Part shown: positions 9,859 through 20,525 of the stretch, piece by piece
How the letters are laid out: every line of letters begins with the position of its first letter
Position numbering within the stretch: position 1 is the first letter of the stretch
The notes under the pieces: generated by a model
The model's input: only the letters and a program-made list of their open reading frames with translations
Database searches by the model: none
Told to the model about the DNA's origin: nothing
Made by a program: the position numbers and the translations under genes
Assembly (NCBI GenBank): GCA_963853835.1
Contig: OY970825.1
Coordinates: forward strand, 31,992,835-32,056,834
Direction of reading: 5' to 3'
Source of the DNA: Calendula officinalis
Taxonomy: Eukaryota > Streptophyta > Magnoliopsida > Asterales > Asteraceae
Length of the DNA: 64,000 nt

Positions 9859-10513
9859 TGACGGGTGCCCAATAAACGGAAAGTAAGTTCAAATAACGAT
9901 CCTGCAGATAATCCTCTTTGAACTTAGGGGACTTAATGAGGTATATCGCATATACCTTCCCAACCGAGCGATCAGACGGAACCTTCCTGAACGGAAAGAT
10001 TAAACAAACGCAGAGGTATCGATGATCCCAAGGATCACGATCCAACGACATGAGGAAATTACGGAAAGGGCGCCTCACTAGTACGATCGCATTAAATGCG
10101 ACCAAGTCCCTAGGGCGGCTTCGGCGCAAGGTTAGGGTATTACCCTCCGGTCCAAAGCCTCCTACGGCGGCCTAATATCCGCAGAGCTCGAGAGTGACCG
10201 GTCCGAAGCAGGTTGCCTCCTTTTCCCGCCTAAGGACGACCGACTATAAATATGATCGTCTGGTGTTCAACAAGCATCATGACCTTCCGGTACATTTATT
10301 ACTCATATCATTTATTGCTAACATTTAATACAGTACAAACCGATCACGACCTCACGTCATACATATACGCATATACCGATTACTAACTTGAGCGTCAGAG
10401 TGTTCTCACGGGAAACCTCCCGGGGAGCATCTGACTAAGAGTTGTTTCGTTGTTTCAGGATCCGTAGAGAATAAGAGCATCGTTCGTCCTTCCGGAGGAA
10501 TCGTGAACCAACA
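9859..10513 (+). repeat. Probable 3' LTR of the Tat element
   Basis: The segment starts TGACGGGTGCCC and ends CCAACA, contains a TATA box (TATAAATA, 10245-10252), and follows the antisense gene where a Tat 3' LTR is expected. The partner 5' LTR lies outside the window, so the ends and target duplication cannot be confirmed. Confidence 0.4.
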
Positions 10514-10585
10514 TTCCTGACTAGCTCATGGGTATGCTGAAAATTCAGATTGAATATTTGGAAAAGTCAGTGTGCTGAAAATTAA

Positions 10586-11780
10586 GGGTGTGTTTGGTAC
10601 AGAGATTTGAAGGGAGAGAAAGGGAAATAAAGGTAAAGTCTCTTGTTTGGTTACATTGAGAAAAGAAGATGGAGAAAAAAAACTTTTCCTTTTCCCTAAT
10701 TTTAATTCCCTACTAAATAAGGGGAAAATGACGGAATGATATATCGAGACTTAAAAAAACACGTAGAGAATCACAAAGCCCACAAAGCCCTCTTCTTTTC
10801 TTTATACGAAACCTTTCGTTCTCAATTTCGTCCGCTGTCCACTACAATTCTGTCGTCAATTGTCTGCCACAATTCCGTCCAGCAACAATTCGTCCGCCAC
10901 TTCTTCCAGGTTAATCTCGTTATTTATCTCTCGAACTCTATCTCTCTGTCTCTCTATTATACATTATTTGATGCATCACAGGTTAATCTCGCAATTCCGT
11001 CCAACAACAATTATGTATCTACGTTTCAATATTTAATGTATCACATGGTTCCTTTTGATTATATATATGTTTTATGTATCACAATCGTCCGCCGCATGTT
11101 TTATGTATCAATTTTGAATTTTTAACCAATATGAAAGTGAAGGTCAACTGATCAACTCCACAGATTGTCCAATTAAATTTCATCCATCTTCCTTTTAAAA
11201 AATTGCCCTTATATTTCATCAAAATTATTAAATTCTGCAAGAATTGTCCACTTCACCATCAAAAGTATACTACACTTTGTTATAATGGTTATGAAGCTCT
11301 ATCCAATTAAATTCCATCCAAGTATTATGTTGAAGCTCTATGGGATGATTGTTTATGGTTCAAATATTGTTATTGGTTACATTATGGTTTTAAGTACTTA
11401 GAACTGTTTTTTTTTTTTTTTTTACATTTTGATTGAATTGATGTTTTTGAAAGTGACAATAGTTTATGTTTTTGGATGTTATTATTGATTTTATTAATGC
11501 ACTTTCGTTATTAATTTATCCATGAATTTTGTATGTTATAATAATGATTGTTGTGGGAAAAAAATATGTTTGCTAATTATAAAGTTTGTACAATTCTCTA
11601 CTGATTTTTTTTTGTTATACCAAACAAGAGAAATAATTCTCTGGTGCAATTCTCTGTTCAAGTCTCTGTGCTACCAAACAGAGGATTCAATTCTCTTTCT
11701 CCAGACTAATTCCCTTTCTCTGCAATTCCATTCTCTGCAACCATTTCCCTGCTATTTCATTCTCTGTACCAAACGTACCC
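10586..11780. mobile_element. Non-autonomous PIF/Harbinger (Tourist-like) TIR element
   Basis: The terminal inverted repeats are GGGTGTGTTTGGTACAGAGA (10586-10605) and the reverse complement of TCTCTGTACCAAACGTACCC (11761-11780), matching at 18 of 20 positions. A TAA target duplication lies at 10583-10585 and 11781-11783. The 3-bp TWA duplication and GGGTGTGTTTGGT end are typical of Tourist-like elements. The interior (1.2 kb) holds no transposase frame, only AT-rich filler with subterminal TCTCT-rich repeats. Confidence 0.8.
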
Positions 11781-11783
11781 TAA

Positions 11784-13200
11784 GATCTTATATTTTGAAA
11801 AGTTTCAAATGCATAATATATAATAAAGATATTTTCCTTAATTTGATGTATTTTTTTTACATATATAATTAATTGGAGTATATAATTTATTTGAACTAAT
11901 TTGTACACCACATTTGTTGATGTATATAACACAGTTTATAAGTATTAATTATTGCAAATTGTACAAACATATATAACAATTATTATGGTGTATGGATTGA
12001 AATATTTGATGTAAAAATCACCACCTATACATTATTATTAAATATTTATGGGATGGTTAGTGCAAGTAGACTTGGAAAGCGAGATGTTACTAACTACACA
12101 ATCTCTTTAAATTTCAAACCTTGAATTTTACTATTTGAGCAGTGTATCTGCAACAAAAGCCACACGCTACTAACATGCGTATATATGTAATATTGAAATT
12201 TGAAAGCACGTGTATTATTTGGTTGATTAAATGAATTAATATTATTTGCTTCGAGGAGAAGAAATGTATGACGTCGATTTGGGTCAACAATGTTTACTTA
12301 TAAAACGTCGATTACTTTATCAAGTTATCGTAACATCCAAGATTTTTGTCTTATACATAATATGATTTTATAATGAAATGGAAATGACAACGAGACTGAA
12401 GTTTAGCAATCAGATATATCAAATGACCTGTTAAAAGTTAATGGTTTTGCAAAATATAGAACGACACGAGAATGAAGTTTATATAAAGGAAGCATCATTT
12501 AGCACTCCTAAGAGTTAAAAATATATATTGAACCTAAATGGGTCCAGGTCGAAAATAGTTTAATATGTCCGACCTGTTTATAAATCGGGTTGAACTTGCT
12601 ACCTCGCGCCGTGAGCTCATTTACAGGGACGAGTTCTTCAATCTCGTCGGCAGCCCAATGTGAGCGGGTATTGAAGGGGTATATTTTTAGGTGGATATGA
12701 GTTAGTGACGAGTAGCGTTGGCACGACGTTACCAGTAACTCGTCAGTAAGGATGAAAGTGATGTGACGTTACTGATGATTTTTAGAACTCGTCACTGTTG
12801 GGAGAAGCCTAAGTAAAATCATTATTTTAAGAAATAAAAAAGGATTGCTAATTAAAAGAGTTAGAAAGTTCAAATTTGAAGTAATGTAATTAAAAAATGG
12901 AAGTTTGGATAAATGCAAAGCACATAGGATATGAGTTGGTCTATATAATTTGAAATTTTCTATTTCGAAGTCGAAGAGAAGTTGAAAAGTTGTTAAGACA
13001 ACCTGTCAACCACCAAATATAATATAACTCGGGGTACATTTGATTTGGTCTAAAAGACAATTGTTTATCATGCAATTTGCATTTACGACAAAGATAATTG
13101 TTTTTTTAGAACATCATTTTCTACCATGCAAGCAATTACGTCGTATGCATTAAGTAGCAGCCTTCTACCCTCCAATAGGGTACGTACACGTGGACAAGCA
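11784..13200. other. Intergenic, upstream of the DC1 gene
   Basis: This is AT-rich DNA without a supported gene. About 12700-12800 resembles the DNA into which elements A and B copy 2 inserted upstream of eIF3g (shared core GTGATGTGACG.TACTGATGA and the flanking CGTCAC/TTGGGAGA words), indicating a diverged dispersed repeat. Confidence 0.5.
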
Positions 13201-13205
13201 TCTCC

Positions 13206-13213
13206 TATAAAAG
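13206..13213 (+). promoter_or_regulatory. TATA box of the DC1 gene
   Basis: TATAAAAG lies 60 bp upstream of the ATG at 13273, a good plant core-promoter spacing. Confidence 0.65.
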
Positions 13214-13272
13214 GCAAGCATTGCCTTCATACTTCATAACTCACGCTTCACATATATCAAAATTAAGTCGCG

Positions 13273-14046
13273 ATGTATCCGTACCAGCAACAAGTTACCC
13301 CTTACTCTTGCCATATCAACCCTGGCCACCAGCTTGAGGCAATCTTCCCACCAAACACATTCAGATCATGCAATGTTTGTAATATTTATATTTATGGAAT
13401 TACCTATGCTTGTCAACCTTGTAACTTTCACGTCCACCCTCAATGCGCCCAAATACAGCCGAGGACTTCCAATCCGTATGGTGGTAATTGGGACCACGAC
13501 GTCCACCATAGCCACTACAACCAAAACCACAAATACGACAACAACCACCACGACCACAACCACAATCACAACAAAAACCACGACCACAACCACATACACA
13601 ACTACAACCACAACCATGACCATAACCACAACCACCACAACAACCACAATCATAACCACAACTACGACAACAACCACAACCACAACCAAAAACATGACCA
13701 CCACCAAAACGACCACAACAACAATCACGACCACGACCACGACCACAACCACAACCACAACCATTATTGCAGCCATTATAGCGAACACAGCCATTGTAGC
13801 GATTGTATACACAACAACCATTGTAGCCATTGCAAACACCATACCCACCACAACAACAATGACCATTGTAGCCATTGCACACATAGCAACCATTGCGGTC
13901 ATTGCACCCACCATACCCACCACAACCACAACTATCATTGCAGCCACTGCAGCCACCACAACCATTGCAGCCATTGCACCCACCACAGCCACAACCACAA
14001 CCACCACAACCACCATTGTAGCACTAGCAGCAGCGATGATTGCTGA
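13273..14046 (+). CDS. DC1 (C1-like) domain protein with a His/Asn/Cys-rich metal-binding-like tail, 257 aa
   Basis: Residues ~14-58 form one DC1 zinc-binding motif: CHINPGHQL, then CNVCNIYIYG, ACQPCNFHVHPQCA. The rest (from ~73) is almost pure His, Asn, Asp and Tyr (HNHNHDH runs), then repeated HCSHC/CTHH units giving six CxxC pairs; I count about 70 His in the last ~185 residues. DC1 proteins are a large plant family linked to stress and hormone responses; most have several DC1 repeats, so one plus this tail is unusual. The tail could chelate zinc, nickel or copper, which is inference. The gene is intronless, with a TATA box at a sensible distance. The CAC-AAC repeat DNA leaves the other frames open as well, but only this frame has the DC1 signature. 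Confidence 0.8.
   Translation: MYPYQQQVTPYSCHINPGHQLEAIFPPNTFRSCNVCNIYIYGITYACQPCNFHVHPQCAQIQPRTSNPYGGNWDHDVHHSHYNQNHKYDNNHHDHNHNHNKNHDHNHIHNYNHNHDHNHNHHNNHNHNHNYDNNHNHNQKHDHHQNDHNNNHDHDHDHNHNHNHYCSHYSEHSHCSDCIHNNHCSHCKHHTHHNNNDHCSHCTHSNHCGHCTHHTHHNHNYHCSHCSHHNHCSHCTHHSHNHNHHNHHCSTSSSDDC
13490..14030. repeat. CAC/AAC-rich imperfect trinucleotide repeat within the DC1 gene
   Basis: Strongly strand-biased A+C DNA built from CAC, AAC, CAT and TGT codons. The repeat is likely prone to length change. It produces Thr-rich and Val-rich shadow frames. Confidence 0.8.
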
Positions 14047-14182
14047 TTTAAGGTTAGCGCGCAACACAGTCCGGCTGAAGACATAAAACTTTGCGCTGTC
14101 CGGGAGGCAACCCGAAAACTTTGTGGGTGTGTTACTAGAAACCTTCACGAGACCAAACTCGTCCACTCGGGCCTACCGAGGG

Positions 14183-14453
14183 TGTGAATCCTTATAAATC
14201 GATTAAGCAACAGATTAAGCACTAACAATGATGAATTGGAAGAACAAGAAGGGAAGAACAATGTGAAGCTTTGCAAAATAAACGTACGCACGATTACAAA
14301 TGTCGGCAAGCTTGGTCAATACTAGGTTACAACTAGGTATTTATACCTAGGCCAAGTATTGACTAATTACATAAAATCACCCTAGACTATTTGTTACAAT
14401 AAATGTCACATTACACCCCTAGACTATTGAATACATTAAAATGTGACCCAACA
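14183..14453 (-). repeat. 3' LTR of element D
   Basis: This is a 271-bp direct repeat of 24781-25051. The polypurine tract (minus strand AAAGGGGGAGATT) lies at 14452-14464. Confidence 0.9.
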
Positions 14454-14464
14454 ATCTCCCCCTT

Positions 14465-16880
14465 TGTAATAATAGTCTGGGAAGCATATCTTCGAAGTCT
14501 TCATCTTTAACGAAAGCCTAGTCTTGTAAATATTTCGTTGCATAATAATCAGGATCAGGCTTGAGCTTTGTTTATCTGTAAAAAATGAATACTTCTTGTA
14601 GCTTTTCAACCACAAAAAGTATTTTGATGACTTTACTTTGAAGATACATATTGATCGACCAAAACTGAGACCCATAATGATAGAAAGATTAACAGCGGAA
14701 GTCTTTTCTTCAAGTTTGTGGCTTTTTGTCGATCAATGATCTTTAATAATTGTTGTTCGGGAAATTTGTTGATAAGGTTTATGCTCCCCCTCAAACAGAC
14801 AATTATTTCTTCATGGAGTCTTCGGTTCCTTGTTTACTCCCCCTTCACTGGTGCATATGTGTCCTTTTGATGTGGAGTAAGTTAGGCTAGTATATTCTCC
14901 CCCTCATGATGAACAAGATTTATCTGAAGCATCATGTAACAGAAAGAATCTTCGAAGCTTGTTGATGAAAATGTGTTGAATAATGATATATTCATATTTT
15001 GAATGAATCAATATATAACACATTGTACATCATAGTAAAAAAAGGGTAAACCGGGATCACCTAGATGTCCTGTTAACACGACAGTTAAAAAAAACTGTGT
15101 GACCTATGGTCGGTGTTGGCTTTGATGGTAGCACTGGTAGGATTTCCATTCAATCATCGTTGAATACCATTAAGTTTGGTATCACTATGAATGTTCCGGC
15201 AATATCACTAGGATATGCTAGGTGGAATGCCTCTGTCCTAGATAGATTTAATTCGGTACTATACTCTATACGTGGACAAACGAAGGCGAGGACTGGAGGT
15301 AGGTCCTCTGTTTCAATATCAACAATCTCCAAATGAGATGTCGCTAGTAGATTTGGTAATCTCCATGATTTTGAAACAAGTACTTTTTGTACTTGAGTGG
15401 TCAGTGGGGGTTGTGCATTGCATCACTGGGTCCATGATGACTTAATCAGAAAGCAAGTTATGCAGTCTGTTATAGACGTGGTTACCCGGATTTTTGTTCG
15501 GTTTAGGGAGGATTTTCCGTTTTCTTTAACCCTTTCACACACACTCCTCACTCAACTCACTTTTTCATTTTCAACCACACCCTCGTTTTTGTGTTACCAT
15601 GTGATAAACTGATTTGCACCCCATACTTCATGCCCCCACTCAATGTTTTTACCTCAGCACAGCCCAATCAAGATCCCACGATACTTGATTCTGCTCACCT
15701 AGACCTAGGGACCCTCACGTTGTAGTTCCTATATTGTTGTGGCTCCGGGGAAGATCATGCTGGATTTAGCAGATCATAGGAGTATTTTGAGAGTGGTCTA
15801 TTACGCTCATGTGTATTTTAATCAGATTTTTAAGGATGTTTCATATTTCGGTAATACCGGACTCACTTAGAGTATCTGTTTGCACACGGTATGAATCAGT
15901 AGTCGTTTGCACAACCGTTGATTCAAATGTGTGACATGCGTTTAGAGTTGGCGCAATTTTAGCTCTAGCAGGATTTCCACTCGATCCTCGTGAAACATCA
16001 GATTGTGATGCCACTACGGGTGTTCCGATGGATTCACGGAGATCCATGTTTGTAGTGCAAGTGTCCTATATTGGAATGTTTTAGGGGTGAGAACTAGACA
16101 CACGGTGCATACAAAGAGACTTAACCCGGGGCAGGAGGTTATTATGTTTCAATACCGACAAACTCCGAATGAGCAGTCAGTAGATTATGTGCTACGTCCC
16201 CTAATGAATTGAAACAAATTCCTGTTGGGAGAAATTTGAGTGGTTGGTGGTGGCGTGCATTTGCTTTACTGGGCCAGTAGAGTCTGGTGAAATATTTAAC
16301 GTATAAATGAGCACCCTTTTGTATGGTTGCCCGGTTTATTTACGGTGTGGATGCACTCAAAGGTGTGTTTTCTTAAAGTTATCATGTTTTTCACATCACC
16401 TTGCACTCACCTATTGCTATACCCTAGACTTATACCCTCACATTTACCGAATGGTTAACAAGTGTTTCCCTTGGAAGGTGAGGCCGGTTCTGGCAAACCA
16501 TGAGAAGGTATTGTCTTTTGAAAGATTTGTCTTTGATTTATTCAATTTGGTATAACAGGTTTGACTTTTTAAAGTTTCTCCCCCTTGAAATACTAATTCT
16601 CCCCCTAGAATTAATATTTCTCCCCCTCGACTAAATGACGATAGATAAAGATTTTTGAGATCAGAAATGTACCTTTAAACAGCAGTAGAGGAGTGGAGAA
16701 GTGTTTGTCGGTTATGTGTTGTACTGGTTATGAGCGGGTTTCAAGCTGATGTGCTTGAAATCCATAGCTTTAAAGTTCGAGTCATATACTGATGTGTATA
16801 TAAGTCATTGCTTCTAAAGATTTAAACAATGAAAAGCATTTTGCAGAAACAAAATTTAAATTGAAAAAGGAGAAAACGAT
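14465..16880 (-). other. Long 3' UTR of element D with PPT-like repeats and a diverged internal duplication
   Basis: No coding frame is supported. CTCCCCCT tracts recur near 14457, 14783, 14836, 14898, 16577, 16600 and 16621 (AGGGGGAG on the element strand). Segments 15119-15590 and 15945-16420 are diverged copies of each other (shared AGGATTTCCA, GTTTCAATA, TTGAAACAA and TTTACTGGG-like landmarks in the same order). Confidence 0.6.
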
Positions 16881-19800
16881 TTATGCTTTGAGATTTAACA
16901 TACCAAGCTTAGACACAAGAAAGTTAAACCATTTTTCGTCTAAAGCATTGGTAAATAAATCAGCTAACTGAAAATCTGTGGATACGAAGTACATTTCCAC
17001 AGTTCCTTGTTCAACATGATCTTTGATAAAATGATATCGAAGATCAATGTGTTTAGTTTTGTAATGTTGAACAGGATTGCGTGAAATTGCAATTGCACTT
17101 CGTGAGTCACAATATAAAGGAATACAGCTGTATGAAAAGCTGTAGTCTTTTAATTGTGACTGCATCCAAATTACCTGAGATAGACAGCTTGCAGCAGCAA
17201 CATACTCCGCTTCGTCAGCTGAAAGAGATACACAATTTTGTTTCCGTGAGGACCAACTCACCAACTTATCACCAAGAAATTGAGCACCTCCAGAAGTACT
17301 TTTATGATCCAACATACAACCAGCATGATCAGCATCAGAGAATGCAGACAGGTCAAACGAAGTTTCTTTGGGATACCAAAGACCAAGATCTCGAGTACCC
17401 TTTAAGTAACGAAAGATGCGTTTGAATGCTTGAAAGTGAGACTCTTTGGGAGCAGCCTGATACCGAGCACAAACGCAAGTAGAGAACATTATATCAGGTC
17501 GATTGGCAGTTAGATATAATAATGACCCTATCATGCCTCGATAGTTTGTGATATCAACTAGCTTTCCATCAGGATCAATATGCAATTTTGAACTGGGTGA
17601 CATTGGCGTAGAAATTGGTTTACAGTCATCCATCAGATACTTCTTCAACAAATCAGTATTATACTTAGATTGATTAATGAAGATCCCGGTAGGTAACTGA
17701 CGAACTTGTAGACCGAGAAAGAAATTCATCTCCCCCATCATACTCATTTCAAATCTTTTGATCATCAGATCTGAAAATCGTTTACAATATTTAGGATTTG
17801 TGGAACCAAAAATAATATCATCTACATATATCTGAATGAGGACGATATCCTCCCCTTGGCGTTTGATGAACAGAGTTGTGTCCACTTTGCCTTTTGAAAA
17901 ACCATTGTCGACTAAATTTTTTGATAGAACATCATACCACGCACGAGGAGCTTGCTTCAAACCATATAAAGCTTTATCAAGGATGTAGACATGGTTAGGC
18001 AAGAGTGGATCGACAAATCCTTCTGGTTGATGAACGAAAACTTCTTCATTAAGAATGCCATTAAGAAATGCAGTTTTTACATCCATTTGATAGATAATAA
18101 AATTCTTGTGAGCTGCATATGCCAGAAAGATTCGGATGGCTTCTATTCTTGCAACTGGGCAAAAGTTTCTTCATAATCGATGCCCTCTTGTTGAGAATAC
18201 CCTTTAGCAACCAGGCGTGCTTTATTTCGAATGACAATCCCATTTTCATCCTTTTTGTTCTTAAAGATCCATTTGGTACCAACAACAGACTTCCCAGGTG
18301 GTTTTGGAACTAGACGCCAAACTTTCAATCATTCAAATTGATTAATTTCCTCTTGCATTGCAAGAATCCAATCTGGGTCTGTTAGAGCTTCGCTGACTTT
18401 CTTGGGTTCATTTGAGCTTAGGAAAGATGAGTATTGACATTCATCAGCAGTTGCTCTACGAGTTTGAACAGAAGATTCAGGATTTCCAATGACTTAATGT
18501 AAAGGATGCTCTTTGGTCCATTTCAGAGTATGAGGAAGTGGAAGTTGACCTGGAGTTATATTGGAGGTATCAGTAAATGCAGGATGTGGGATTATAGTTG
18601 TTTGGGTATTGGATGAAGAAGGTGGGGGATCGACTTGTTGAACATTGAATTTGGAGAAATCAATCACCAACGTTGGAGGTTGAGCTGGTGCAATGATTGA
18701 ATCAGAAACACCGACAACTGGAGTAGGCGATGAAGGAACATCTGGTGATGATTGAGTTTCCATTGATGATGAAGTAGAATCTGAATTTGTTACTGACTCA
18801 GTGTTCTCAGGAGCATCAGACGTTGGAGATGGAGAATCAGGGGAACTCGGAATGTGTGTCTCAGGGACACTGATTGACTGAACATCTGCAGCTGTAGGGA
18901 ATGGAAAGCCAGCCTCCTGAAATAAAGTATGTCTGATGTTATGATATTCATCATAAAAATGTTCAAACAATACATCGAAATCATTTTCAGAGGTGGAAGG
19001 AGTGGAAGGGGGTGCAGGAGGTTTAATATCTGAGGTAAGTGAATCAAGAGTAAATGTCTCATCAAAATTCACATTTACACTTTCTCTTATTGTCCGATTT
19101 GATCGATTATAAACCCTGAATGATGCAGATTAACGTGAATAACCAACAAAGACCCCTTCGTCAGCTTTAGCTTCAAATTTGTTCAATTTTTCTTTGTCAT
19201 TTAAGATGAAGCAACGACTCCCAAAAATATGGAGAAATTTAACATTTGGAATTCGTTTGTTTATCAATTCATACGGAGTTTTGTTGTAGGTTTTGTTGAT
19301 GATAGAACGATTTTGAGTGAAACATGCCGTGTTGATGGCTTCAGCCCACAAAGATAAAGGTAGTTTTGAAAATGAAAGCATTGTGCGGGCTGCTTCAACT
19401 AAGGTACGATTTATTCGTTCTACGACCCCATTCTGTTGTGGAGTTCTAGCAGCGGAAAATTGATGGGTTATACCAACGGATTCAAGAAACAAAATCTAGG
19501 GTTCGATTCTTAAACTCAGTTCCATTATCAGTCCGAATGGTATTGACTTTCAGTTCCAGATTTGTCTGAGTTTTCTTGATAAAGGCGATAATAATATCAG
19601 CAGCTTCATCCTTGGTACGTAAGAAGTGAACCCAGGTATAACGTGAGTAGTCATCAACGATTACTAAAACATACCGTTTACCAGCAATTGATTGTACACT
19701 CATTGGTCCACATAGATCCATGTGAAGCAATTCAAGAGGTTTGGATGTACTTTGAACTGGTTTTGACTTGTGTGAAGTTTTCTTCATCTTTCCCATTTCA

Positions 19801-20315
19801 CAAGACGAACACAGATGATCTTTTGCAAATTTAACGTCTGGGAGACCAGATACATGGCCACCTTTCACCAATTTGTTGATGGTTTTGAAGTTAAGGTGAG
19901 GGAGGCGCCGGTGCCATAACCATGATTCATCTGATGATGCTGTTAACAGTAAGCATACTTCTTCAAGTGGGGTCACATCATTTAGATTGATAGTAAACAT
20001 ATTTGTATCACGTGATCCGGTAAGAAGTTCTTTTCCATTATAAGTACGAACATCACACTTTTTTGTTCGAAAATTAACTTCTAACTCTTTATCACAAAAT
20101 TGACCGATGCTGAACAAGTTGTGAGCAAGATCTTCAACATAAGTAACATTTCGAATGATTAACTTGTCACGAATGATATCGCCAATTCCCATGATAGCAG
20201 CCAAATGATCATTTCCAAAATGAACAGTACCCAAATATTTATCTCTAAAATTTGTTAAGAGGTTCTTGTTTCCCGTCATATGCCGTGAGCATCCAGAATC
20301 AAGATACCATATATT
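16881..20315 (-). pseudogene. Copia pol of element D (protease, integrase, RT, RNase H), broken
   Basis: Read on the minus strand. Protease ([13 protein letters not shown]) begins at an AG acceptor-like site near 20315. Then come the integrase zinc finger (CSSCEMGKMKK), the core (HMDLCGP, RTDNGTEFKN, NGVVERINRTL), and RT ([34 protein letters not shown]). RNase H ends at 16881 ([25 protein letters not shown]). Breaks are a frameshift near 19490, stops at 19130-19132, 18494-18496 (TAA) and 18329-18331 (TGA where family members have Arg, a CpG-type change), and a frameshift near 18158. The product cannot be made from this copy. Confidence 0.88.
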
Positions 20316-20525
20316 CTACATAAAACAATTAAAACAATTTAGGTACCCAATCAATTATGGGTCCTATACGATTAGTGATTGATGTTTTATGCAGATTTTA
20401 TTGAAGGATTAATTTAGAGATTTTGGGGAACTGCAAGGAGGCAGTTCTGAGTTGATTGATTTGATAGACCATTTAAGCTTTTTCTCTGGAGAATGTAAAA
20501 TCCAGTTTGACTGTTCATTCTTGAT

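Noticed and set aside
10736..11872. Two 116-129 aa open frames inside and beside the Harbinger-type element
   Set aside because: Low-complexity AT-rich translations without domain, promoter or homology; they cross MITE sequence.
13334..14166. Long Thr-rich and Val-rich open frames on both strands over the DC1 gene
   Set aside because: They are frame shadows of the CAC/AAC repeat; only the frame starting at 13273 has a recognisable domain and a promoter.
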